Notes: generated from the letters alone by a model not told the origin. Positions 14,701-21,957 are shown, counted from the stretch's first letter. The stretch: 29,010 nucleotides of DNA from DATMTS01 sp035564555 (GCA_035564555.1 DATMTS010000105.1:1-29010), one strand, 5' to 3'. Numbers and translations are program-made.

Positions 14701-16268
14701 TCCGATCCCACTGCGGCTCCGCGCTCGAGTGCCGCCTGCTGCTGGTTCATCGCACCGCGGCGCATCCGCTCGGCCGACGCCGCTTTCAGTCGCTGCTCGA
14801 CGACTCCCTCGATGTTGGAGAGCACGGTCGAAGCGCTGGCCGCGCTGTCGGCCAAGTGGCTGCCATCGATCGGGCTGTGCGGCGAGGAGGTGTGCGGCAT
14901 CCATTTCAGCCATTCGAGCCGGCTCGACCACGCCGGTGTGACGAGGGAGGTTACGACCAGTTCGGCCGGCGAGTGCAGTGCTGTGAGCTGCACCATGATC
15001 GAGTTGAGCGAACCGATCGCCTGCTCGGGTGCACCGGCGACGCCGAGTGCGCCGGAGTCGTACAGGTTGTCGATGATCGGTACGTCGGCAATGCGCTCGT
15101 GCGATTCGATCACCGCGTCAAGCCGCTCCTGGTACTCCCGCAGGATCTCGCCCTTGCCGCCGGTCTTGATGCGGTTGCGACTCTTCATCGTGCCCACTCC
15201 GAGCCGCACGTTCAGGAACGCCCAGTGCTCGGGGCGGCGCGTCCACAGCAACGGACCCCGGCGGATCGCCTCGGTGTACGCGTCGTGCGTCGAGGGCGAT
15301 TCGAGCAGTCTCAGGTCGTGCTCTCGCCCCCGTTCAGCCTCGAGTTGCTCGGTGAGACCGGCCAGGCTCTGCTCGAAGAGCGCTATCGACTTGTTCAGAC
15401 GGCGCTTGTCGCGGGACTTCTGGGTTGCGAAGTTGCCGATCATCATGATCGGCGACATGAAGACGAAGAGCAGGCTCGTGACCTGACGGGTCATGATGAA
15501 CATGGCGCCGCCGAGCAGGAACGGAGTGATCATGGCCAACAGCGGGAACGGCGCGGCCTCCTTCTCAGCAGGCGGTTCGGGCGCCTGGAACTCTTCACCG
15601 GCGTACCTGCTCTCCACTTTGGGCGATCGATTGAAGAAGATCGGGCCGGCCTTCGGCGTTCCGGCCGTCTTGACCGACTCGACGACCGACACCACGATCT
15701 GCGAGTCGCCGATCAGCAGCGTCTCGGTGCCGTCGATGTGCAGGCGCGACACGATTCCACCGTCGACGACCACTCCGTTCGCCGACCCCAGATCGACGAC
15801 CTCGACCACGTCGGAGATCTCGAAGCGCACGTGCCGCTTGGAAACGAGCTTGTCCTGCAGCACGATGTCGCAGGACGGATCCCGGCCCAGCAGCACCGTT
15901 CCCTGCGTGAGCGGGAACTCGGCGCCGGCATCCGGGCCGGAGACCACCCGGAGGGTAGCGATGGTCGGCCCGCGGCCGATCGTGTTCGGCGAGTAGTAGA
16001 CGCCGGCGTCGGTCAGGCTGACGCCGGCGCCGCTGCCGATCCACGCTTCTCCGATCGGTGCCTCGGGTGGCAGCACGAGAGCTTCGGTCTGGCCCGGCAA
16101 GGTCGCGGCGATCGTCATCGCGCCGGGCTCGAGCGCCGATCCGGGCTGCTGCGGGTCCAGGCGGTGGATCGCCGCGGCGACCTCGGAGATCGCTGCACCG
16201 GCATCCGCGGTGACGACGATGTCGTCTGAAATGCCGGAGGTCCGGTTCAGTGTCAGCTTGAGCCGCAT
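11784..16268 (-). CDS. EssC/EccC-type T7SS ATPase with N-terminal ubiquitin-like and FHA domains
   Basis: This 1494-aa protein is the motor of a type VII secretion-like system. Residues 1-92 have the strand-helix pattern of a beta-grasp (YukD/EsaB-like) domain. An FHA domain follows at about 120-195 (LLGRDPSCDI, SKRH at 143-146, GSANG at 161-165). There are two membrane segments at about 241-280. Three FtsK/SpoIIIE-type cassettes come next. The first has an intact Walker A GGTTGAGKS (711-719) and Walker B LVLVIDEF (813-820). The second has GTGGAGKS (1037-1044) and LLLIDGF (1138-1144), lacking the catalytic acidic pair. The third has a degenerate GPPASGRT (1315-1322). One competent and two degenerate cassettes is normal for this family. 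The ATG at 16268 has GGGGAG upstream. It is the first gene of the locus and likely the promoter-proximal one. Confidence 0.93.
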   Translation of the reverse strand: MRLKLTLNRTSGISDDIVVTADAGAAISEVAAAIHRLDPQQPGSALEPGAMTIAATLPGQTEALVLPPEAPIGEAWIGSGAGVSLTDAGVYYSPNTIGRGPTIATLRVVSGPDAGAEFPLTQGTVLLGRDPSCDIVLQDKLVSKRHVRFEISDVVEVVDLGSANGVVVDGGIVSRLHIDGTETLLIGDSQIVVSVVESVKTAGTPKAGPIFFNRSPKVESRYAGEEFQAPEPPAEKEAAPFPLLAMITPFLLGGAMFIMTRQVTSLLFVFMSPIMMIGNFATQKSRDKRRLNKSIALFEQSLAGLTEQLEAERGREHDLRLLESPSTHDAYTEAIRRGPLLWTRRPEHWAFLNVRLGVGTMKSRNRIKTGGKGEILREYQERLDAVIESHERIADVPIIDNLYDSGALGVAGAPEQAIGSLNSIMVQLTALHSPAELVVTSLVTPAWSSRLEWLKWMPHTSSPHSPIDGSHLADSAASASTVLSNIEGVVEQRLKAASAERMRRGAMNQQQAALERGAAVGSDAANGTRSPVPAIVVLISDDAAVDRARLVQLAEHSADAGVYPIWIAPDVPSLPAVCRTYLQLGDEPGRGTVGFVRLGETITDLATEQVSPQLALDFAKRMASVIDAGALVADSSDLPRSISLVTLLGHELVETGNAVVDRWRQNASIHDRSGGPLTPRRAGKLRAIIGSAGVDAMHLDLRAQGPHALVGGTTGAGKSEFLQAWVLGMAAEYSPDRVTFLFVDYKGGSAFADCLSLPHCVGLVTDLSPHLVRRALTSLRAELHHREHLLNRKKAKDLLELEKRGDPDSPPALVLVIDEFAALVGEVPEFVDGVVDIAQRGRSLGIHLIMATQRPAGVIKDNLRANTNLRVALRMADESDSDDVVGVKDAAHFHPSIPGRGVAKTGPGRLAMFQSAYAGGWTSREPEQADIEVAELRFGGEVRWEEPGRPDVEEKHDLGPTDQQRLVASIIDAQRAAGIPAPRRPWLDELATGYDLSLLRQRTDAQLLLGVSDMPQRQQQGPVYFEPDADGNISIFGTGGAGKSAVLRTLAAAAGITPRGGPVHVYALDFGAGGLRMLERLPHVASVINGDDAERVIRMFRRLKAELDDRAPRFAEASASNITEYRRLANRPNEPRILLLIDGFPNFREDFEIPAGKSIWYDVFKDILTDGRALGMHVAIAADRPGAVPASISSSIQRKVVLRLADDSYGMLEAPSDILSPASPPGRAIVDGLETQIAILGGTSSVSEQAAATKRLAEAMQRAGVQEVPSIGSMSKEYPHSALPGAVGEQPVLGISDIDLGPYGFDPSGTMLLAGPPASGRTMSLAWLVRSLELFNPETRCYYLGNKRSPLAAMSNFIDVATTPEEAATLAKTLAAAMTDDDTEGRIAVFVESLGDFLQTAADSPIVELARAAKRSDHFVAAESETSAWGSSWPLMGEFKNARRGLLLQPDSIEGDLLLKTALPRMSRAEFPPGRGVYVAKGKYARVQLPLLEL

Positions 16269-16322
16269 GTCTTGGTGTCTCCCCTGCGTCGCCGTGCGCC
16301 GCGCGGGCGCGACCCGAATGAC

Positions 16323-16328
16323 ACCCTA
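16323..16328 (-). promoter_or_regulatory. Possible -10 element for the T7SS-like locus
   Basis: The minus strand reads CTCGGTAGGGTG here. TAGGGT (16328-16323) is the kind of -10 hexamer often seen in high-GC actinobacteria. It is about 55 nt upstream of the ATPase start in the 93-bp gap after the ABC permease stop. No matching -35 is visible, so this is tentative. Confidence 0.3.
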
Positions 16329-16361
16329 CCGAGTGGCGGTTCCCGGATGGGTGCGCGCGGC

Positions 16362-17180
16362 TCAGAGCGAGCGCTGGTAGCCCCCGATCGCTCGCACCGA
16401 CCAGAAGAACGCCAGGGCCGCGAGCGCGACCAGCCCGGCTGCCTGCCAACCGGCCGCGCCCCAGTCGGTCGTGCCGGCGAGCGCGTGCCGGCCGATGTCG
16501 ACGGCCCAGGTCATCGGGTTGAAGCGTGACACGTTCTGCACCCATCCCGGCATCAACGCCGACGGCATCATCGTCGTGGAGAGGAAGGTGACCGGCAGCA
16601 CGACGATCTGCGAGATGCCGATCAATGCGACCTGGTTCCTCGTCGTCAGGGCGAGCGCGGTCGACACCGAGCAGAACGTCGTCCCGAGCACCAGCGCCGA
16701 GACCAACGCGATTCCCGTGCCGCCGATGCCTCCGGGATAGCGGGCGCCGCCCAACCACCCGATGCCGAGCACCACGATCGATTGTGCGAGGCAGATCAAC
16801 AGCTGCTGCACGAGCTGCCCGGTGATGATCGCTGAGCGGGAGATCGGCGCGGTGAGCAGCTGATCCATCACCCCGGACTTCATGTCGTCGATGTAGCCGG
16901 ACCCCGCCCATGCGCCGGAGTACAGCACGGTCATCATCAGCACCCCGGGGACGAGGTAGTCGATGTAGCCGGCGCCGCCGAACTGCGGCAGCGTGCCGAG
17001 GGAGGAGAACACCTGCCCGAACAGCAGTATCCATACGACCGGCTGCACGAGCGAGAAGGCCGCTCCCCACACCACGCGCAGCGTGTTGGTGATCCAGCGT
17101 TTCGTGATCTGCGCGGTCTGGGCGAACCAGCCGGCGTGAGCGCCCGGGGTGTCGGATGCCGTGAGGACTGCGGTGGTCAT
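16362..17180 (-). CDS. ABC-2 type transporter permease (DrrB-like)
   Basis: This encodes a 272-aa integral membrane protein with about six hydrophobic segments and the ABC-2 family core (PGVLMMTVLYSGAW, DDMKSGVMDQLLTAPISR, and RFNPMTWAVDIGRHAL near the C-terminus). It would form the export channel with the adjacent ATPase. Its ATG overlaps the ATPase stop as ATGA. The related DrrAB family exports drugs or lipids, but the substrate is not predictable from the sequence. It is the last gene of the PadR-headed operon; no obvious terminator separates it from the T7SS-like genes. Confidence 0.93.
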   Translation of the reverse strand: MTTAVLTASDTPGAHAGWFAQTAQITKRWITNTLRVVWGAAFSLVQPVVWILLFGQVFSSLGTLPQFGGAGYIDYLVPGVLMMTVLYSGAWAGSGYIDDMKSGVMDQLLTAPISRSAIITGQLVQQLLICLAQSIVVLGIGWLGGARYPGGIGGTGIALVSALVLGTTFCSVSTALALTTRNQVALIGISQIVVLPVTFLSTTMMPSALMPGWVQNVSRFNPMTWAVDIGRHALAGTTDWGAAGWQAAGLVALAALAFFWSVRAIGGYQRSL

Positions 17181-18220
17181 GCTGCTGCTCCGTTCGCTGT
17201 CGCATGTTCGGGTACGGATTCGGTTTCGGATACGGCGCCGGCGCCTTCGAAGCTGCGTCCGGCGTAGTGCAGGTACACGTCGTCGAGGGTGGGGCGGGAT
17301 GCCGACACTGCTCCGAACGAGATCCGCGCCGTTTCGAGAGCGGTGATGGTCGGGCCGACCGCTGCGGACGCATTGTCGGTTCGGGCGACGAGCTGCCCGG
17401 CGGTGCCCTGAGCTTCCACGACGATGTCGCGCAGGCCGGGCACGGTCAGCACCGCGCGCCGAACCGCATCCCGGTCGGGTTCGATGAGCGCGACGCGCAA
17501 CGTGTCTCCATTCAGGGTCGACTTGAGCTCGTCCGGGCTGCCGCCGACCACCTTGGCACCCCGGTCGATGATCATGAGCTGGTCGGCGAGCCGGTCGGCC
17601 TCCTCCATGTAATGCGTGGTGAGGATCACCGTGATGGCGTGCTCGCCGGAGAGACGGCGGATCTCGCTCCACATCGCGGCACGCGCCTCCGGGTCGAGGC
17701 CGGTGGTCGGCTCGTCGAGAAAGAGCACCTCGGGTGCGTGCACGAGCGCGTTCGCGACATCCAGCCGCCGCCGCATGCCGCCGGAGAACTTACCCACCGG
17801 ACGATCGGCGGTATCGGCCAGCCCGAAATCGGCGAGCAGTTCGGATGCGCGTGCCCGGGCATCCGACTGGCTCATGCCGCGCAGGCGCCCGGCGAGCACG
17901 AGGTTCTCGGTGCCGGTGAGCAGCGGATCGGTGCTCGCGCCCTGGGAGACGTAGCCGACCCGCCGCCGCACCCGCGCGGGCGAGGCGACGACATCGGCAC
18001 CGGCGACCGCGGCCTGACCGGAATCGGGTCGAGTGAGCGTGGTGAGGATCTTCGTCGTCGTCGACTTGCCCGCGCCGTTCGGACCGAGCATGCCGAACAC
18101 GATGCCGGCCTCGACCTCGAAACTGAGGTCGTTCAGGGCTCGCACGACGGCGCGGCGCCCGCCGGGGCGGTAGGTCTTGACGAGGTTGCGCACCTCGAGG
18201 GCGAGGGTGGGATCAGGCAT
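17177..18220 (-). CDS. ABC transporter ATP-binding protein (DrrA-like)
   Basis: This 347-aa ATPase energises the adjacent ABC-2 permease. Walker A GPNGAGKS is at 46-53, the Q-loop at Q93, the signature FSGGM at 145-149, Walker B VLFLDE at 165-170 and the switch histidine at H203 (TTHYMEEAD). A C-terminal accessory region (about 225-310) is like that of DrrA-type daunorubicin-resistance ATPases, followed by a short acidic/alanine tail. It overlaps the upstream HAAS-like gene by 8 bp and the permease by 4 bp. All catalytic residues are present. Confidence 0.95.
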   Translation of the reverse strand: MPDPTLALEVRNLVKTYRPGGRRAVVRALNDLSFEVEAGIVFGMLGPNGAGKSTTTKILTTLTRPDSGQAAVAGADVVASPARVRRRVGYVSQGASTDPLLTGTENLVLAGRLRGMSQSDARARASELLADFGLADTADRPVGKFSGGMRRRLDVANALVHAPEVLFLDEPTTGLDPEARAAMWSEIRRLSGEHAITVILTTHYMEEADRLADQLMIIDRGAKVVGGSPDELKSTLNGDTLRVALIEPDRDAVRRAVLTVPGLRDIVVEAQGTAGQLVARTDNASAAVGPTITALETARISFGAVSASRPTLDDVYLHYAGRSFEGAGAVSETESVPEHATANGAAA

Positions 18221-19205
18221 CGTGGTCGTCCTTTCGGTCGTGATCGCCGGCTGTGGAGGCGTCGGCGGGGAAGAGCATGCGCGCGAGGATGAAGAAGAAC
18301 AGGACGAAGCCGATCAGCAGCGCGATCCACGACCAGGCCAACCCGACGGTGAAGCTGAGCACCAGGAACGCCGCGAACGCGAGCACCCACACGATCACGG
18401 TGTAGATGCCGAACCGGGCGGCCGCCACCGGGTCTCTGCTGAACCTGTCGTCGGTCGTCCACTGCGCCTGAGCGGCGAGCACCCACTGCTTCTTGCGGTT
18501 GGTCTTGGTGACGCCGAGCCAGACGAACAGCAAAAGCGCCGCGATCGCAAGCGGTACACCGGCGATCAGCTGCCAGAACGTGTCGGGGCCGCCCGCATAC
18601 AGGTCGCCCGCGTACAACCCGACGAGCGCGAGTGCCGCCAGACCGGCGCCGGATGCGGCGCCGAACCGCACCGCGCGCGAAACCGGCAGGGGGTAGTTCT
18701 GCGTCGTCTCCTGCCGCACCCCGTCTGCGACGATGACGCCGAGCGGAACCGCCCCGGCCACGACGGCGACCACGAAGGCGAGCCACGAGGGCCAGTCGAG
18801 CACGCCGAGCGCGCACAGCACGACCTCGACGACCGCGCCTGCCAGCACGAGCGACAGCAGCACCGTGCGCAGCACGTAGGCAGGCCGGGGGCGCACGTGA
18901 TTGCGTCGGAACGCCGCGGACGAACTGAGAGCGGAAGCGGACCCGGAGGGGTGCCCCTGCGCGAGCGCCGCTGTGGTCGGGGTCGTGGCCTCGACCTCCG
19001 AAATGAGTTCGCGCACATCCCCGAGTTCATCGATCGCTCTGGCTGCCGCGATGGCCGGGGCGGTTCCGGATGCCTGCAGCTCGCCGACGCGGGCCATCAG
19101 GTTTCCGCGCAGTTCCTCTTTGAGGTCCTGCACGTCGGGAGTGAGCTGCGCCCCGGCGAATACCTCGTCGAGATAGCGGTGGATGTCGGAGTTCTGCGCG
19201 CTCAT
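18213..19205 (-). CDS. HAAS-domain (DUF1700-like) multi-pass membrane protein
   Basis: This encodes a 330-aa protein. Residues 1-70 are a soluble helical domain (YLDEVFAG...LKEELRGNLMARV...ELGDVRELI) typical of the HAAS-type proteins encoded next to PadR regulators. About seven to eight hydrophobic segments follow from about 95 to 315, ending in a short charged His/Asp tail. It overlaps PadR by 4 bp and the ABC ATPase by 8 bp. It is probably an accessory membrane component or regulator of the exporter; its biochemical role is unknown. Confidence 0.85.
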   Translation of the reverse strand: MSAQNSDIHRYLDEVFAGAQLTPDVQDLKEELRGNLMARVGELQASGTAPAIAAARAIDELGDVRELISEVEATTPTTAALAQGHPSGSASALSSSAAFRRNHVRPRPAYVLRTVLLSLVLAGAVVEVVLCALGVLDWPSWLAFVVAVVAGAVPLGVIVADGVRQETTQNYPLPVSRAVRFGAASGAGLAALALVGLYAGDLYAGGPDTFWQLIAGVPLAIAALLLFVWLGVTKTNRKKQWVLAAQAQWTTDDRFSRDPVAAARFGIYTVIVWVLAFAAFLVLSFTVGLAWSWIALLIGFVLFFFILARMLFPADASTAGDHDRKDDHDA

Positions 19206-19579
19206 GAGCGGTCGCCTTTCACGTTCAGAAGAGTGTTGATGATGTTCTGGGTCGCCATCCAGTCGGCGAGGTTGCGCGTGTACACGGCACGACCGGCGTC
19301 GGTGATGCGGTAGTACTTGCGGCGGCCGCCCTGCGTCTCGTCTCCCCAGTAGGGCTCGACGAGTCCGTCTTTGGTGAGCCTGCGGAAGCTCGCGTAGAGC
19401 GTGGCCTCCTTGATCTCGTAGTCGCCCCCCGTCGCGTCGCGAATCGTCTTGTAGATCTCGTAGCCGTAACGGTCGGCGTCGCGCAGCGCGCCCAGCACGA
19501 TGGTGTCGGTGTGCCCGCGCAGCAGGTCGGCAGCGAAAGGCGCCGCTCCAGAGGTCGTCGGGTCGAGGTTACCTGCCAT
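19202..19579 (-). CDS. PadR-family transcriptional regulator
   Basis: This encodes a 125-aa winged-helix repressor of the short PadR (subfamily 2-like) type. The sequence TIVLGALRDADRYGYEIYK is followed by the recognition region EATLYASFRRLTKDGLV and the wing QGGRRKYYRIT, then a C-terminal dimerisation helix. The ATG at 19579 has no Shine-Dalgarno sequence; it lies 7 nt from a TACAGT hexamer inside the operator, which suggests a leaderless mRNA. It heads the exporter operon and most likely represses it from the adjacent palindrome. Confidence 0.94.
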   Translation of the reverse strand: MAGNLDPTTSGAAPFAADLLRGHTDTIVLGALRDADRYGYEIYKTIRDATGGDYEIKEATLYASFRRLTKDGLVEPYWGDETQGGRRKYYRITDAGRAVYTRNLADWMATQNIINTLLNVKGDRS

Positions 19580-19581
19580 GT

Positions 19582-19608
19582 CAAGTACTGTACCACATAC
19601 AGTACTTG
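19582..19608. promoter_or_regulatory. PadR operator / divergent promoter palindrome
   Basis: A perfect inverted repeat has 11-bp arms, CAAGTACTGTA (19582-19592) and TACAGTACTTG (19598-19608), around a 5-bp spacer. It directly abuts the padR start codon. Each arm contains a TACAGT hexamer usable as a -10 element. On the minus strand it is 7 nt from the PadR ATG; on the plus strand it is 6 nt from an ATG at 19610. Repressor binding here would cover the promoter and give autoregulation. Confidence 0.85.
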
Positions 19609-19674
19609 AATGACTGCGATCGTCTCGAGAGCGCGGCTCCTCTCCTTTGTCGCTGTTGCGCGAGGGGCGCGCGC

Positions 19675-19683
19675 TGTGGATAA
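19675..19683. other. Isolated consensus DnaA box
   Basis: TGTGGATAA is an exact reverse complement of the TTATCCACA DnaA box. It lies between the PadR operator and the ArsR-type gene. No further boxes or AT-rich unwinding region are nearby, so this is not a replication origin. It may be chance or a DnaA-responsive site. Confidence 0.4.
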
Positions 19684-19723
19684 CGGGGACTCCGATCGCC
19701 GCATCGCCCTACGCTTGGGCGCC

Positions 19724-20155
19724 ATGATGCACATCTACGAGGTCGTAGCGGAACCCGTGCGGCGGCGGATCATCGAGGTGCTCGCGGTCGGCGAGCACCC
19801 GGCCGGCATGTTGCACGACATCGTGGTGCACGAGTTCTCGATTACGCGCTCCGCCGTGTCGCATCACTTGCGGATCCTTCGGGATCAGGACGCGGTGATC
19901 GTCACGCCGTTGGAGACCATGCGCCTGTATCATCTGAACCCGGCCTTCCTGGAGCGGCTCGATGACACGGTCGCGGAACTGTTCGAATTGTGGGACCAGC
20001 GTTACGGCTCGCGATACCAGCGGTCGCCCGAGTACCCGGACGAGCCGTCTCGCCCTCGTGCGATGCATCGGGCCGGCCGCAAAGGCCTCCGTGGTGCAGG
20101 AGTCGCCGAGGACCCCTGGGTGCAACGTGTCTCAGGCCCACCCCGCACGGATTGA
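19724..20155 (+). CDS. ArsR-family winged-helix regulator
   Basis: This encodes a 143-aa DNA-binding protein, the only convincing plus-strand gene. The ArsR fold is shown by VAEPVRRRIIEVLAVGEHPAG, the recognition helix ITRSAVSHHLRILRD and the wing VIVTPLETMRLYHLN, followed by a helix and a disordered basic tail. The classic metal site ELCVCD is absent, so a metal sensor is unlikely. I chose ATG 19724 because conserved sequence starts there; TACGCT at 19710-19715 lies 8 nt upstream, suggesting a leaderless transcript. An alternative start at 19610 adds 38 residues without family character. Confidence 0.85.
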   Translation: MMHIYEVVAEPVRRRIIEVLAVGEHPAGMLHDIVVHEFSITRSAVSHHLRILRDQDAVIVTPLETMRLYHLNPAFLERLDDTVAELFELWDQRYGSRYQRSPEYPDEPSRPRAMHRAGRKGLRGAGVAEDPWVQRVSGPPRTD

Positions 20156-20293
20156 TCCTCACCGCCACCCGAGCCACCGGGCGTCGCTCTCGGCGCCGGC
20201 CACTCACGGGGCGCGCACCCGCCACCCTCGGAACGCGCCACTCCAGCCACCGCTCGCGCCCCGCCTCCTCGGGGAAAGACATGTCGAAAATCG

Positions 20294-20335
20294 CTATGCC
20301 AGTTCCGCCTCAACATTGAGGCGGAACTCACATAG
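20294..20335. terminator. Long hairpin in the convergent intergenic region
   Basis: AGTTCCGCCTCAA (20301-20313) and TTGAGGCGGAACT (20316-20328) form a perfect 13-bp stem with a 2-nt spacer. An outer CTATG/CATAG pair extends it by 5 bp after a 2x2 internal loop. It sits between the plus-strand ArsR gene and the minus-strand phosphodiesterase gene, so it may act as a bidirectional terminator. Confidence 0.6.
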
Positions 20336-20395
20336 GGCCGAGCCGGAACCGGTACCGATTGAGGCGGAACTGGCAGTTGTTGAGGCGGAACTGGC
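20298..20395. repeat. Cluster of four TTGAGGCGGAACT repeats
   Basis: The 13-mer TTGAGGCGGAACT occurs inverted at 20301-20313 and direct at 20316-20328, 20359-20371 and 20380-20392. Three of the four copies extend to the 16-mer TTGAGGCGGAACTGGC. The spacing is irregular (2, 30 and 8 bp), so it is not a CRISPR array. The rest of the 20156-20418 gap is GC-rich with no supportable gene. It looks like a REP-like intergenic element. Confidence 0.8.
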
Positions 20396-20418
20396 GTCGG
20401 CCGCGAACCGGCATCCGG

Positions 20419-21957
20419 TCAGAGCACCGCCACGCTGCTGAAGTCGACGGGTACGGGCGCGTCGTAGTTCTTGCACAGCCAGAAGTATCCGCCCCGGTAG
20501 TCGTGATCGCTCGACTCGATCTTCCAAGCGGACGAGCCGCTGCGCGTGACCACGATCGAATCGGGGGTGATGCGAATCGAGAGCTCAACCCATTCCCCGA
20601 CAGTGGGCGCCTCGGTGGCGATCGAGGCCAGCCGAGTGCCCGCGGCCACGCCCGCCGCCCTGCTGTACAGCTCGAGGGCGCCGCTCGCCCGCAGGATCGC
20701 GTGATAACCGCCCACGCTCGCCGGAACGCTCACCCGGTACGGCTGGTCGTCGGCCTGGCCGAATGCCACGCCGGCATGCTCGGTCGGCTGCGGCAGCGTC
20801 TCGGGCCAACGCATTCGCGCGGTGATCGTGTGGCGGTCGTGTGCAAGCGGCGACATCGAGCCCATCAGGTAGCTCTGGATGCCGCTGTGCGCGATGCGAA
20901 CGGACCGCCCGGTCGCGTCGATGACAGGCTGCACGTCCCATCCCTGATCCACCGTCCACGGCAGATCGCCAGCGGCACGCAGGCCCGTGCCGAAGGCATC
21001 CCGACCCGCCGGCGCGACGAGGTCGGCGACGTAGGGGATGTTGGAGCACATCATGCCGACCACGCCGAGCCGGCGGAGGCGGTCGCGCATCGAGCGATAG
21101 TGCACCTCCCACACGATCACCGGTTTGCCCAGAGCGACGATCTGCGAGATCTCGGCGTCGCTCGAGGTGTGCAGCAACCCCAGATAGTCGAACCGGCCTG
21201 CGTAGTCGGCCGCCTTCGGAATCAGGTCGGGCGTGAAGTAGCCCCACGTCTTGTAGCCGTGTTCGCGAGCCGCCGCGTACTGCCCGGCGGCCGCCCACTG
21301 CTTCCATACGAACCGCGTGGTCGAGTCGGTGTAGCCGTCCATCAACTGCAACAGGGCTGCGGTGTTGGTGCCCTGCTTGTCTTCGATGAAGATGACATGC
21401 GTGTTCGCGTACGCCGCCAGCACCTGCTTCAGCTTCGGAATCGGCTGCAGCCGCGCCGCGGGACCGAGCCACGCGCGCGCGTCGACCTTCAGCTTCGTCA
21501 GTTGCGCCCAGGTCAGGTCAGCGATGGCGACGTTCTCTCCGCTCGTGTGGGCCATCGTGGTGTCGTGATGGCAGACCAGAACTCCGTCTTTCGTCGCGTT
21601 GACCGAGACTTCGATCGCTTTCGCACCGGCGGCGATCGAGTGGGAATAGGCATCCATGGTGTGTTCCGGCCAGTTGTCGCCGGAACCGCGGTGCGCGATA
21701 TAGAACGGTGTCGTCGAGATCAGCTCATCGATGGTGTACCGCGCTCCGGGCCGCGGTGTGAGCGCCGCGTCCTGCGGCCGGCTGGCCGTCGGACTCGCTG
21801 AGTGAGTAGGAGACCCCTGGGTGCAGGATGCCAGCGCCCCGGCCGACGTCCCGACCAACAGCGTCGAGGCGCCGAGCGCGATGAACCGCCGGCGGTCGAA
21901 GGCCACGGGGATGGATGCGTGCGGCCATGGCCTCGGGAATCGGTTCGGTTCCGCCAT
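20419..21957 (-). CDS. Secreted glycerophosphodiester phosphodiesterase-like lipoprotein with lectin-like C-terminus
   Basis: This 512-aa protein would hydrolyse glycerophosphodiesters outside the membrane. The N-terminus has DRRRF (21-25, a twin-arginine-like motif), a hydrophobic stretch and a lipobox ending at C45 (ALASC). The GDPD domain spans about 80-320: HRG at 89-91, E98 and HHD at 130-132. The usual metal-binding ExD is E116-V-S118, with serine replacing aspartate. Residues about 345-512 form a concanavalin-like/LamG-type beta domain, possibly for glycan binding. I chose ATG 21957, with GGGAG upstream and one base after the preceding stop; ATG 21978 (seven residues longer) is also plausible. 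It is the last gene of a three-gene operon. Confidence 0.88.
   Translation of the reverse strand: MAEPNRFPRPWPHASIPVAFDRRRFIALGASTLLVGTSAGALASCTQGSPTHSASPTASRPQDAALTPRPGARYTIDELISTTPFYIAHRGSGDNWPEHTMDAYSHSIAAGAKAIEVSVNATKDGVLVCHHDTTMAHTSGENVAIADLTWAQLTKLKVDARAWLGPAARLQPIPKLKQVLAAYANTHVIFIEDKQGTNTAALLQLMDGYTDSTTRFVWKQWAAAGQYAAAREHGYKTWGYFTPDLIPKAADYAGRFDYLGLLHTSSDAEISQIVALGKPVIVWEVHYRSMRDRLRRLGVVGMMCSNIPYVADLVAPAGRDAFGTGLRAAGDLPWTVDQGWDVQPVIDATGRSVRIAHSGIQSYLMGSMSPLAHDRHTITARMRWPETLPQPTEHAGVAFGQADDQPYRVSVPASVGGYHAILRASGALELYSRAAGVAAGTRLASIATEAPTVGEWVELSIRITPDSIVVTRSGSSAWKIESSDHDYRGGYFWLCKNYDAPVPVDFSSVAVL

Noticed and set aside
11754..16229. Long plus-strand frames opposite the secretion ATPase
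   Set aside because: They mirror codon bias of the minus-strand ATPase, whose motifs are clear; the plus-strand translations are Arg/His-rich noise.
19675..19683. Replication origin
   Set aside because: One DnaA box only, with no dnaA/dnaN neighbours, no box cluster and no AT-rich region.
19610..19723. Earlier start for the ArsR-type gene at 19610
   Set aside because: The 38 added residues lack family similarity. Kept only as an alternative because a -10-like hexamer lies at leaderless distance.
20298..20395. CRISPR-like repeats
   Set aside because: Spacers are 2, 30 and 8 bp, one copy is inverted and no cas gene is present.
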